This document shows positions 1 to 7,288 of a stretch of 64,000 nt of DNA, piece after piece. Origin of the DNA: an uncultured Chlorobiaceae bacterium (GTDB lineage: Bacteria > Bacteroidota > Chlorobiia > Chlorobiales > Chlorobiaceae); NCBI GenBank assembly GCA_903820085.1, contig CAIJGA010000025.1, positions 1-64,000 on the forward strand, written 5' to 3'. Made by a program: the position numbers and the translations under genes. Positions within the stretch are counted from its first letter, which is position 1. Each line of letters opens with the position of its first letter. Under the pieces are notes generated by a model. That model saw nothing but the letters and a program-made list of their open reading frames with translations. It was not told where the DNA came from and searched no databases.

Positions 1-120
1 CCTGATTGACCTTGTTTTGGTCTATTCAGGAGCAAAATAGGCCCGCCATAAATGAACAATACCAAAAATCACGTGGCTTACGGTTTATGGGTGAGATCAT
101 TGCTATTTTGGCTAAAACGT
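1..120. other. Non-coding edge with a small hairpin
   Basis: No gene is seen. Bases 1 to 30 form an imperfect hairpin (CCTGA..GACC facing GGTC..TCAGG). It lies about 90 bases beyond the stop of the 100-residue protein and could be a terminator or a recombination-site remnant; there is no clear T-run. Confidence 0.25.
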
Positions 121-423
121 CTATTCCGACAGGCTGCTAGATAGGACACGTTCCAGGTCTTCTATAAGTTGTGGCTTCTTCCGAAGCATTTCCTCGCAGC
201 ATATAGAAGCAACCACTCCGACAGCCTCGCCACTCATTGCGCCGACCTGCTTGTCAATTTCACTTAGCAATTGAGATTTTGAAGCTCCACCTTGATATTT
301 TTGCTCAAGATGAGCCAGCCCTGACATATTGATGTCAGCATATCCGACAATTAGCTTTATATCGCCAAACGAAAAATTATCTGTAAGGGAAGATCGTATC
401 GGCCCCCATGGTATTCGTTTCAT
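121..423 (-). CDS. Unknown 100-residue protein, element cargo
   Basis: I do not recognise this protein. It is 100 residues, probably mostly helical, with no signal peptide or membrane segment. A conserved-looking core (residues 17 to 45) is followed by an acidic, Leu-rich C-terminus. A 34-base sequence lying 24 bases upstream of its start (447 to 480) is repeated upstream of the PHP-ATPase gene at 4623 to 4657. The start at 423 is an ATG. It is the outermost gene of the element seen here. Its position next to a defence-type ATPase and an integron cassette suggests cargo, possibly part of a defence locus continuing to the left, but nothing in the sequence shows a function. Confidence 0.6.
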   Translation of the reverse strand: MKRIPWGPIRSSLTDNFSFGDIKLIVGYADINMSGLAHLEQKYQGGASKSQLLSEIDKQVGAMSGEAVGVVASICCEEMLRKKPQLIEDLERVLSSSLSE

Positions 424-561
424 GACACTATCGTTCCTTTGGTTTCTAACAATAATTAGAGGGATCCGCCTATACCGCAGATTTTTTAATTCTAACCCAT
501 ATAACCCGCAAATTCAAAATCATATAAAACGCCGTTAATTTCCTTATTATTAGCGACTTAT

Positions 562-743
562 ATGGATCGGCATAAGACCGCTACTAACAACCAGTAGTTC
601 CATAAGTTTCTGAATGGTTATAACATCGGCAAATATACGTCATATTCAGGAAACTTACATCCTCAGCATTAATCATCACTGTTGCTGACAGCCTGATGCA
701 ACTCATCTTCATCGGCTATGGTGTCCTGTACCAGGTCATCATG
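562..743 (-). repeat. Direct repeat copy A: mobC-like 3' end and flank
   Basis: This segment matches 4636 to 4815 in the same orientation, with roughly four of five bases identical by eye. It contains the last 23 or so codons of the MobC-like gene, ending in a stop at 669 to 671, plus about 105 bases of non-coding flank. It ends exactly where the proposed attC site at 744 to 827 begins. The two copies bracket the PHP-ATPase and the cassette, which suggests cargo capture by recombination between related elements. Confidence 0.8.
669..743 (-). pseudogene. 3' remnant of a MobC/CopG-like gene
   Basis: Read on the minus strand, this stretch encodes the C-terminal tail seen in the intact protein at 4743 to 5183: the motif DDLVQDTIADEDELHQ is identical in both, followed by AVSNSDD here and TVSNNAD there. 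The rest of the gene is missing; the frame instead meets the R' core of the proposed attC site at 744. It is a truncated second copy and not expected to be translated. Confidence 0.8.
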
Positions 744-827
744 GCCTAACCTTGTGAACGTTACTGTCAGCGTCGAGCAGTATGAGCATGACAAGGCGGT
801 TCAGTCTGGTCAAACGCGTTGTTAGGG
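744..827 (-). other. Probable integron attC site, second and less regular
   Basis: On the minus strand the R''-like core CCCTAAC (827 to 821) is followed by AACGCGTT, and 84 bases later the segment closes with GTTAGGC (750 to 744), which fits the GTTRRRY consensus. It begins 12 bases after the stop of the UDG-like gene, as a cassette attC should. The inner arms pair only in part (TGTCA with TGACA), so it is weaker than the site at 1601 to 1662 and could be a hybrid or decayed site. Confidence 0.5.
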
Positions 828-839
828 ACTCTTGACATC

Positions 840-1571
840 CTAACTTAGGAATCTCCGAATGACCGGCACAAATTCCTCTTTGTGACGTTGCGGCCACGTA
901 TTCTGTTCACTTGGCCGCATCAGTATCCCGGGATGCGCACAATGGATAGTCGGTGCGGCATACCCAGCTATGTCGATCTCTTCAATCTGTGGTTTCAGGA
1001 GCAACGTTTGCCGATTCCCCGAACGGACTCCGCGTACAACTCCAGCAACCTCTGCGCCGAGAGTGATAACGAGTCGTGGGCGAGCCAGAGCTAGCTCCTG
1101 CCTAACCCAAGGTAGCGATTCTATCCCCAGTTCATGAAAGCGGGCTCGCTCATAACCAGCCGGTGCATCGAATCCCAGCTTAGAGTATTTCGCCGTATGA
1201 CCGTCTTTGAAAAGAAAGACCTTGACCAGGTCCGTGACCCAGCATGATTCACGGGTCAATTTGATTGGTTTGAAAAAGTAGTCATCTAGCTCCCGAGCCG
1301 ATGCTTGAGCGCGGACCCTCAAACCATCGAACCATCTCTCGCTTTCGAATGGCCCCAAGTTGTCGCCGGCGGGAACATCAGTCAAGCCCCCGAACGCAAC
1401 AAACCTCGACGACGGATACGCCCCAAGAAAGAAAACCGATTCCGTACCGTGATCAAGCGGAACCACAGGTCTGATCGGTGTCCCATTGAAATAGCGAGCA
1501 TCAGGATTTAAGGCGACGGATTTTGCGTAGCCTCCGTACATCGATTTTAATAGCCGATCAGATTCAAGCAT
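840..1571 (-). CDS. Uracil-DNA glycosylase superfamily-like protein (cassette gene)
   Basis: The 243-residue protein has the hallmarks of the uracil-DNA glycosylase fold: a Gly/Pro/Ser-rich strand-loop (FLGAYPSSR, residues 48 to 56), a mid-protein WVTDLVKVF strand (111 to 119), a hydrophobic LVITLGAEV strand (167 to 175) and a late HCAHPG motif (210 to 215) like motif B. Family 4/5 enzymes excise uracil from DNA and carry an Fe-S cluster, but the paired cluster cysteines are not evident, so activity is uncertain and it may be a superfamily member of other function. The ATG at 1571 lies 30 bases from the attC cleavage point on one side, and the stop lies 12 bases before a second attC-like site on the other. 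This is the compact layout of an integron cassette. Confidence 0.65.
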   Translation of the reverse strand: MLESDRLLKSMYGGYAKSVALNPDARYFNGTPIRPVVPLDHGTESVFFLGAYPSSRFVAFGGLTDVPAGDNLGPFESERWFDGLRVRAQASARELDDYFFKPIKLTRESCWVTDLVKVFLFKDGHTAKYSKLGFDAPAGYERARFHELGIESLPWVRQELALARPRLVITLGAEVAGVVRGVRSGNRQTLLLKPQIEEIDIAGYAAPTIHCAHPGILMRPSEQNTWPQRHKEEFVPVIRRFLS

Positions 1572-1600
1572 AATAGTTCATCCACCTTTTCGCTTTATGA

Positions 1601-1662
1601 ACCTAACGGTCTGCGCGTAAGCTGCGGCGCAAAGCGCCGTAAGATTCACGCGCTTGTTAGAA
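1601..1662 (-). other. Integron-type attC recombination site
   Basis: On the minus strand: core TTCTAAC (1662 to 1656), spacer AA, arm GCGCGT, inner hairpin CGGCGC-TTT-GCGCCG, arm ACGCGC, and terminal core GTTAGGT (1607 to 1601) matching GTTRRRY. The nested pairing CTAAC/GTTAG, GCGCGT/ACGCGC and CGGCGC/GCGCCG in 62 bases, with unequal unpaired spacers on the two sides, is the structure recognised by integron integrases. Strand exchange would fall between 1607 and 1606, just upstream of the UDG-like gene. No integron integrase gene is seen in the window. Confidence 0.85.
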
Positions 1663-1719
1663 GACCTGTAAGCGTGTGTTTTCGCGATGATCGTAACTGT
1701 GTACATATACTTTATTCAT
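1657..1719 (-). CDS. Possible 20-residue cassette peptide
   Basis: A short frame starts with ATG at 1719, preceded by the purine-rich AGAGAAGAAAC, and its TAA stop overlaps the first core of the attC site at 1656 to 1662. A stop codon inside the attC core is typical of small integron cassette genes. At 20 residues it may be a real micro-cassette, the tail of a truncated cassette gene, or chance. No homology is recognised. Confidence 0.25.
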   Translation of the reverse strand: MNKVYVHSYDHRENTRLQVF

Positions 1720-1764
1720 GTTTCTTCTCTATTGCTGAACGTGGCAGCGGATCAAGCGAACGGC

Positions 1765-1850
1765 TTAGCAATAAACGGTTTGCCACAAATGAATCTTTCG
1801 ATTTACCTTAATATTCGCTTGGCAAATCCGTTTTGAGTGCTTGGTTATAT
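1765..1850 (-). other. Long imperfect hairpin after the PHP-ATPase gene, attC-like
   Basis: AAACGGTTTGCCA (1773 to 1785) faces TGGCAAATCCGTTT (1820 to 1833), perfect except for one bulged base, with further pairing inside (GAAT/ATTC) and outside (AGCA/TGCT). On the minus strand it opens with TATAACC, but the other end lacks a good GTTRRRY core. The stem with an extra-helical base resembles attC; a terminator for the upstream gene is the alternative, although no T-run follows. The rest of 1572 to 1878 holds only the proven attC site and the tiny frame next to it. Confidence 0.4.
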
Positions 1851-1878
1851 TTGTATTCACAAAAACTTGCATTTAGTT

Positions 1879-4572
1879 TTAAATTCCTGAAACTAATCCA
1901 TAAATTTTAGCTCGTCGTTTAAAGGCCTCCTGTGCGCCTTCAAGAATATTACATGCTTTTGCGCATGTTTCATAGTTGTCGATTGAACCATTTGCAATAA
2001 TTTGGGATTTTTCACTCGTACTCTTTAGAATATAAATTTGTTCAGCATCGCCTAATACCGTCACATTGGGGTTGTGTGTAACCACTAAGACTTGTCTTCT
2101 CTCTTTTGCTCGGCGAAGTACGGGAACTAATGTTTGGTAAATAAATTCACTGTCAAGATTGTCCTCCGGTTGGTCGATGATAAGTGGACAGTCTCTATTG
2201 GAAGAAAGCATAAGTGCAAGTAGAACAGATTGTTGTTGACCCAGAGAAAGTTTGGAATATTCACGCATCACATACCGTTCTTTTCCACTTTCATCTGCAA
2301 TAATTTTTGTGACCATCAAACGGGGAAGGTCATGAATTTCACACCTTTCAAGTGCAAATTTCACTTCAGGTTGACTTAATCGAAGAAAAATATTATCGGC
2401 TTCTTGTCTTGTAAAAACGGCAACACCTTCAACCGTTTTAAGGGATGTGATTGCGGCGTGATTATTTTTAGAAATTGCGTCAAGTAGTTTTGGCACTGTG
2501 AGCTGTTCTACTAATATTGATGCTCTTTGTTGCTGAACAGTTCTCCAACCCATAGCCTGAATTATCTGCTCTGAAGCTGATGGAGAATACCCATCACGCG
2601 TATACTTAAGGCTAACTTTAAGGTCGGTTAAGGCTTCTTTTAATGTAAGAGTGGCTAAGCGACCATAAGATTCTCGTATTGTCGCAACCTTGTCACGTGC
2701 TGTCCAGCGACCTTTCAAGGCATCGGTTCTTTTCCTTCGTAATTCTTTTAGATATGGATGCCATGTTTTTAAATTTGCAACACTTTGCTTTTGACTTGCT
2801 TCATCTTTTGCAAGTTTTTGAACATACGCCATATCAAGTTTGATGCCTTGAGCTTCCATCTCTTGTCGTTTTGCATCAATTTGCTGCTGTGCCAAAGAAT
2901 CTTTTTGAGACCATTCATCCAATAATGACGTAACATTTATATTGAATGAACGGAAATGCTCTTTTATTGCCGACTCATTTCGTTCGATAACTTTTGAAAG
3001 TTCGCTAGCATTTAATATAATACTGGCTAATTCTCGAATACCAACAGCAAGAGATGAAGAATCAGAAAGAGATTCAATTTCACCGACAATGGTTTTGGAC
3101 GATGATTTTGACAGCTCAATTTTTAAAGTCGATATTTTAGCGGCAATTTGCTTTCTTAACTCTCGTTCAGTTGCAAGTTTCCTTTGAAGCTCAATAATTT
3201 CTTTTGCTTTCGCCTTTTCTAATGCAACTAATTGTTTTTGAGTTGTCGCAAGAGCTTTTTCGAAATCAGGTATTTGATTGACTTTAATTTCTGCTTCTTC
3301 TATTTGTGTTTGCAATTCAAGAAGAATATCTCTTGCTTTGTTTTCTATGTAAATTGCTTCTTTTAAGTCAACGAATTTGTCAAGATAATCGAGAAGAGCT
3401 AATGGATTCGTTTTTGCTTTTTCACTAATTTTGGCTGTTTCTCCTTGACCAAAACAATCTATTTCAAAGCAATTTGGACCACTGTGTGGGTCATCCAAGT
3501 TTATAAGATCTTCTCCTGTTGAACGGGCAAGTTTATGAACCTGACCTGTTTGATCTTTCCAAAACAAATGCAATTTGCTTGGCCAGACTTCTGAATCAAT
3601 TACAGTATTTTCACTTATCGAATCAGACAGCAGTCTTATCGCTTCAAAAGTCATAGACTTTCCTGCTCCTCGCCCACCAATTATGCAATTTAAATTCCTA
3701 CTAAAGTGCATTGTTTGGTCGGTTAGAAACCCGCCTTCGATATGCAATCCAATAATCGAGGGTATTGATTTGGGTATTTGATCCTCAATTCGAACACGAG
3801 CATCACTATCTTCCATTGCAATTTTGAGTGCTCCAAATGAAGGAGAATCCATTTTTATTCGAGTTATTTTTTTGTCGCCAACAGCATTTTTACCAATATT
3901 TTTTAGTTGGTGGGCATCCGAGCCAAGTATGCGTGCAAGAAACTGCTTTGATCCAAGTCCGAGGCGTTTGATTCTAGCTCGTCCAATTGCTTCGCGGTTT
4001 TGTTCAGGGTCAAGATCTGAATAGCTAATATCTGAAGCTGCTGATTTAAGCTCAATCCCCAACAATGCAGAATGTGACAATATGTCAATTTTGTGAGGTG
4101 AAGCTCCGGGGCATTCTTGCTCAAAGCCGCTTCCTCCATCTACATGAGCTAGAACCGCAAATCCTTTAAATATCTCCACAAAATTCAAACAATCCTGAAT
4201 CGAGTTTTGACAACGTGAATTAGCTGTTCCTTTGTCCACAATATCAAGTCGACAATAAAACCTGTTGAGGTTTTCAAATGTCTCAAAATAGCAAAGAAGA
4301 TGTCCTTGGCTTGTTGAAAGTTCAACTCCCGGAACGGCCAAGATATTTGTTCCCATTGAGGCATTTATCAATGATTCAACATTCGATATTTCATTGTGGT
4401 CTGTAATTGACACGATATCAATATTGTCGGTTTGAGCTGCTGTAATTATACTTGTGGGAATTAAATTTGGATCAGAAACATCGTGCGATGAACCGAAAGA
4501 ATGTATATGTAAATCCGCCCGGTAGAAATTTGCTCCATTTGGCTGGTCTAAACACTTCTGAAGTATCGTCAT
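1879..4572 (-). CDS. PHP-domain plus SMC-like ATPase (TrlF/Ppl type), candidate phage defence
   Basis: This 897-residue protein joins an N-terminal PHP phosphoesterase domain to an ABC/SMC-type ATPase. PHP metal-ligand motifs are all visible: DLHIHS (20 to 25), TDHN (57 to 60), PGVEL (81 to 85), AHVD (142 to 145) and GSDAH (217 to 221). Walker A is GGRGAGKS (299 to 306), a long coiled-coil region runs from about 400 to 690, the signature LSLGQ is near 775, Walker B LIIDQPED near 797, and the H-loop TH near 833. The family name is TrlF; a single-gene antiviral system called ppl (polymerase/histidinol phosphatase-like) has this architecture. Likely role: ATP-gated nuclease or phosphatase acting on invading DNA or a nucleotide signal (inference). 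The gene is visibly more A+T-rich than its neighbours. AAGGGAAAAG precedes the ATG at 4572. Confidence 0.85.
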   Translation of the reverse strand: MTILQKCLDQPNGANFYRADLHIHSFGSSHDVSDPNLIPTSIITAAQTDNIDIVSITDHNEISNVESLINASMGTNILAVPGVELSTSQGHLLCYFETFENLNRFYCRLDIVDKGTANSRCQNSIQDCLNFVEIFKGFAVLAHVDGGSGFEQECPGASPHKIDILSHSALLGIELKSAASDISYSDLDPEQNREAIGRARIKRLGLGSKQFLARILGSDAHQLKNIGKNAVGDKKITRIKMDSPSFGALKIAMEDSDARVRIEDQIPKSIPSIIGLHIEGGFLTDQTMHFSRNLNCIIGGRGAGKSMTFEAIRLLSDSISENTVIDSEVWPSKLHLFWKDQTGQVHKLARSTGEDLINLDDPHSGPNCFEIDCFGQGETAKISEKAKTNPLALLDYLDKFVDLKEAIYIENKARDILLELQTQIEEAEIKVNQIPDFEKALATTQKQLVALEKAKAKEIIELQRKLATERELRKQIAAKISTLKIELSKSSSKTIVGEIESLSDSSSLAVGIRELASIILNASELSKVIERNESAIKEHFRSFNINVTSLLDEWSQKDSLAQQQIDAKRQEMEAQGIKLDMAYVQKLAKDEASQKQSVANLKTWHPYLKELRRKRTDALKGRWTARDKVATIRESYGRLATLTLKEALTDLKVSLKYTRDGYSPSASEQIIQAMGWRTVQQQRASILVEQLTVPKLLDAISKNNHAAITSLKTVEGVAVFTRQEADNIFLRLSQPEVKFALERCEIHDLPRLMVTKIIADESGKERYVMREYSKLSLGQQQSVLLALMLSSNRDCPLIIDQPEDNLDSEFIYQTLVPVLRRAKERRQVLVVTHNPNVTVLGDAEQIYILKSTSEKSQIIANGSIDNYETCAKACNILEGAQEAFKRRAKIYGLVSGI

Positions 4573-4635
4573 GTTTACTTTTCCCTTAGTGAGAGAATGT
4601 GTTGGCTGACCTATTTTCTATATAACAATAATTAG

Positions 4636-4815
4636 ATGGATCGGCATAAAACCGCTGCTTACAACCTGTTGTTCCATAAGTTCCTGAATGGTTAGACCTT
4701 CGGGAAATATACTGCATATTCGGCAAACTTACTTGACTTGCATCAATCTGCATTGTTGCTGACAGTCTGATGCAGCTCATCTTCATCGGCTATGGTATCC
4801 TGCACCAGATCATCA
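4636..4815 (-). repeat. Direct repeat copy B: mobC-like 3' end and flank
   Basis: Partner of the copy at 562 to 743. This copy is attached to the intact MobC-like gene and is followed by the PHP-ATPase gene. The 34 bases at 4623 to 4657 also reappear at 447 to 480, upstream of the 100-residue protein, so parts of this flank are present three times in the left 5 kb. Confidence 0.8.
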
Positions 4816-5183
4816 ATGAACCGGTGCCCTCCAGCCATCTGGGTTGCCACGTACTCAACAAATTTCTGGTACTGGTTCCAGGCCTCCCTTCTTGCAGCAT
4901 CTTTTTCATTTTCACCGATACTCGGTGTATGGGCAAACCAGAGCTGCACAAAAACAGCGAACGCTTCGGCCATAGCATTGATATCACGTTCCAGACGGGT
5001 GGCCTGACGGCCAAGCCGGTCAAGCCTTCGCAACAGCAGCTTCATATCGGTGGAATCATCAAAATACTCTTTCAGTGCCGATCCAATGACGCTGCTTTCC
5101 GTCGCATTGATTCTCTTGCAGTATGCCTTGAACTGGGCATAGAGTTCCGGAGAGAGGTAGGGGTGAATGTTCTTGCGTTTCAT
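4743..5183 (-). CDS. CopG/MobC-like ribbon-helix-helix mobilization protein
   Basis: The 146-residue protein begins with a short basic region and a ribbon-helix-helix-like segment (residues 1 to 43: HPYLSPELYAQFKAYCKR then TESSVIGSALKEYF), followed by a coiled-coil with repeated Leu/Arg (50 to 70). Such a CopG-type protein follows traG in Tn4371-family elements, where a relaxosome or regulatory role is supposed. Its start overlaps the traG stop (ATGA-type), with AAGGAGG in front, so the two are translationally coupled. In Tn4371 the trbB-to-trbI pore operon would come next; here cargo follows instead. The 3' end is duplicated at 669 to 743. Confidence 0.7.
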   Translation of the reverse strand: MKRKNIHPYLSPELYAQFKAYCKRINATESSVIGSALKEYFDDSTDMKLLLRRLDRLGRQATRLERDINAMAEAFAVFVQLWFAHTPSIGENEKDAARREAWNQYQKFVEYVATQMAGGHRFIDDLVQDTIADEDELHQTVSNNAD

Positions 5184-7285
5184 AATGGTAAATGACCTCC
5201 TTGTGGTGTTCTGCTTAAATCGATAATGGGCGCCCGCCCAGGTTGACTGCCATTCCGGTTGATGACTGCATCTTCTACAGAAAGCGTGTTTTCAGGAATC
5301 GACTCTCCATGAGAGAAATCATCCGGATCATCCCGGTGGAGAAAAGCATGATCTTCGGTTGGACCATCTTCATCCGGTCGATCTGCTTCGGTTTCAACGG
5401 CATTAGTCCTGCATGCCTCCCCTGAAGGAACGTCTACCCGTTGAACCTCACAGACAGCCTGATCGAACCATGAATTACACTCCCCTTTCTTGAGGAGTTC
5501 TGCATACTGCTCATCCGGATCATCCGGAGCTGGAAGCCAGGCCCTCTCCCTGAAGCGTTCGTCCTGATAGTACATGAGTTTTTTTGCCCGGTAAGGTGGC
5601 AATCCGCCGATCATCACCAACGCATCATCGCCCGGCAACTGAAGAATTTCACCGGGTGTCAGCAAAGGCCTCGGGGTTTCCTGCTCACTTTCCATGATAT
5701 GGCCAAGCCATGGTGAAAGCCGGTTACCGGCAAAGTTCATCTGGAGCCGTTTTTCTGTCGCCTGCCCGAGAAGATCAGAAATCCTTTTAGCCGTCCGTTC
5801 ATCAAGAGCTCCGTAAGTGATCCTCACATGTGAGTTATCGAGAATCGAATTATTGGGGCCGTAAGCCATCTCAATCTGGTTGAGTGACTGGGCAATCATG
5901 ACGCATTTGATTCCATATCCGGCCATATAAGCCAGTTCCGATTCAAAAAAGCCAAGCCGTCCAAGACTCGGGAACTCGTCGAGCATCATCAGCAACCGGT
6001 GCCGGTAATGTTTCTTGCCCTTTCCATATTCGATCTTTTCGGTCAGCCGCCTACCGAACTGGTTCAGGACAAGCCGCATCAGCGGTTTTGTTCGTTCGAT
6101 ATCACTCGGAGGAACAACAAGGTAGAGGCTTACCGGATGCTCACTGTTCATCAGGTCACGAATGGTGAAATCTGATGCCGAGGTGTTCCGGGCAATAAAC
6201 GGGTCCCGGTACAAGCCAAGAAAGCTCATGGCGGTTGAGACCACTCCCGAGAGTTCGTTTTCCGTCTTGTTGAGCATCTCCCTCGCACAGGCAGCCACAA
6301 CCGGATGGGCTCCATCCTTCAGGTGAGAAAAGGTGAGCATGAATTTCAGGGTATCGTAAACGCTTCTTTCCGGGTCGGAGAGAAAGTTTGCAACACCACT
6401 GAGGCTTTTATCCTCTTCGGCATAGAGAACATGCAGGATCACACCGACGAGCAGGGAGTGCCCGGTTTTTTCCCAGTGATCGTGATGTTCTTTCGAGCCA
6501 TCCGGATCGACCAGAATATCGGCGACATTCTGCACATCCCTGACCTCGTAGGCACCTTTTCGAATTTCAAGTAACGGATTGAAGCGTACCGAATCCGGTG
6601 CTGTCGGTTCGAAGCGCCAGCAATGCGAAAACCGCCTCCGCCATCCGGCAGTAGCTGACCACAACTCTTTCTTGATGTCGTAGGCAATAACCGATTCGTT
6701 CCATGCCAACAGTGTCGGGATAACAAGCCCCACCCCTTTGCCGCTTCTGGTCGGTGCAAAACAGAAAATATGCTCGGGGCCGTTATGACGCAGAATCATG
6801 CTGCCGGGCTTATCCATCTTCCAATGCACTTCACCGGTGCCCTTTGTCACTTCCGTATGAAACTCGGCGTCGTTGGTTTGCCCCAAAATCACCCCCTGCT
6901 CAACGAATATGCCGGTCTGCTGCAACTCACTGACCGATGCCCATCGGGCTGTTCCATAAGAGCCCGACGGGTTGCGACGCTTTGCCCGCCGAACAGCAAG
7001 AAACACCATCAGAGCAAACATGACGAAGAAGTTGACGTAGGTGATCCTGCTGGCATGTTCAAAAACCCACGGCGCATATGCCTCGAAATGAAATGCCCAG
7101 AAAAACCACTGCCATGGTTCATAAACGGGATAGCCCTGCACAACAAGAAGCGGCTTGCCAAGCTGATGCTGATATCCCAGCAGCCATGCGACATATTGTG
7201 TTGTTGCCCAGGTACCGAACAATATGAAAGACATGCCGGTCGCGACATGACCATAAAAAACATTGACCGTACGGCTTTTTTTCAT
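5180..7285 (-). CDS. traG: TraG/VirD4-family type IV coupling protein
   Basis: The 701-residue protein couples the relaxase-DNA complex to a mating pore and pumps DNA using ATP. Two or three N-terminal membrane segments (about 13 to 36, 58 to 75, 83 to 97) anchor it in the inner membrane. Walker A is APTRSGKG (177 to 184) and Walker B is LLMMLDE (431 to 437) followed by FPSLG, the typical VirD4 motif. The acidic C-terminal tail (about 600 to 701) is likely the substrate-binding part. It starts 4 bases after the relaxase stop, with GGGAG in front of the ATG, and overlaps the MobC-like gene. With no pore genes nearby it would have to use a helper element's channel. Confidence 0.95.
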   Translation of the reverse strand: MKKSRTVNVFYGHVATGMSFILFGTWATTQYVAWLLGYQHQLGKPLLVVQGYPVYEPWQWFFWAFHFEAYAPWVFEHASRITYVNFFVMFALMVFLAVRRAKRRNPSGSYGTARWASVSELQQTGIFVEQGVILGQTNDAEFHTEVTKGTGEVHWKMDKPGSMILRHNGPEHIFCFAPTRSGKGVGLVIPTLLAWNESVIAYDIKKELWSATAGWRRRFSHCWRFEPTAPDSVRFNPLLEIRKGAYEVRDVQNVADILVDPDGSKEHHDHWEKTGHSLLVGVILHVLYAEEDKSLSGVANFLSDPERSVYDTLKFMLTFSHLKDGAHPVVAACAREMLNKTENELSGVVSTAMSFLGLYRDPFIARNTSASDFTIRDLMNSEHPVSLYLVVPPSDIERTKPLMRLVLNQFGRRLTEKIEYGKGKKHYRHRLLMMLDEFPSLGRLGFFESELAYMAGYGIKCVMIAQSLNQIEMAYGPNNSILDNSHVRITYGALDERTAKRISDLLGQATEKRLQMNFAGNRLSPWLGHIMESEQETPRPLLTPGEILQLPGDDALVMIGGLPPYRAKKLMYYQDERFRERAWLPAPDDPDEQYAELLKKGECNSWFDQAVCEVQRVDVPSGEACRTNAVETEADRPDEDGPTEDHAFLHRDDPDDFSHGESIPENTLSVEDAVINRNGSQPGRAPIIDLSRTPQGGHLPL

Positions 7286-7288
7286 GAG

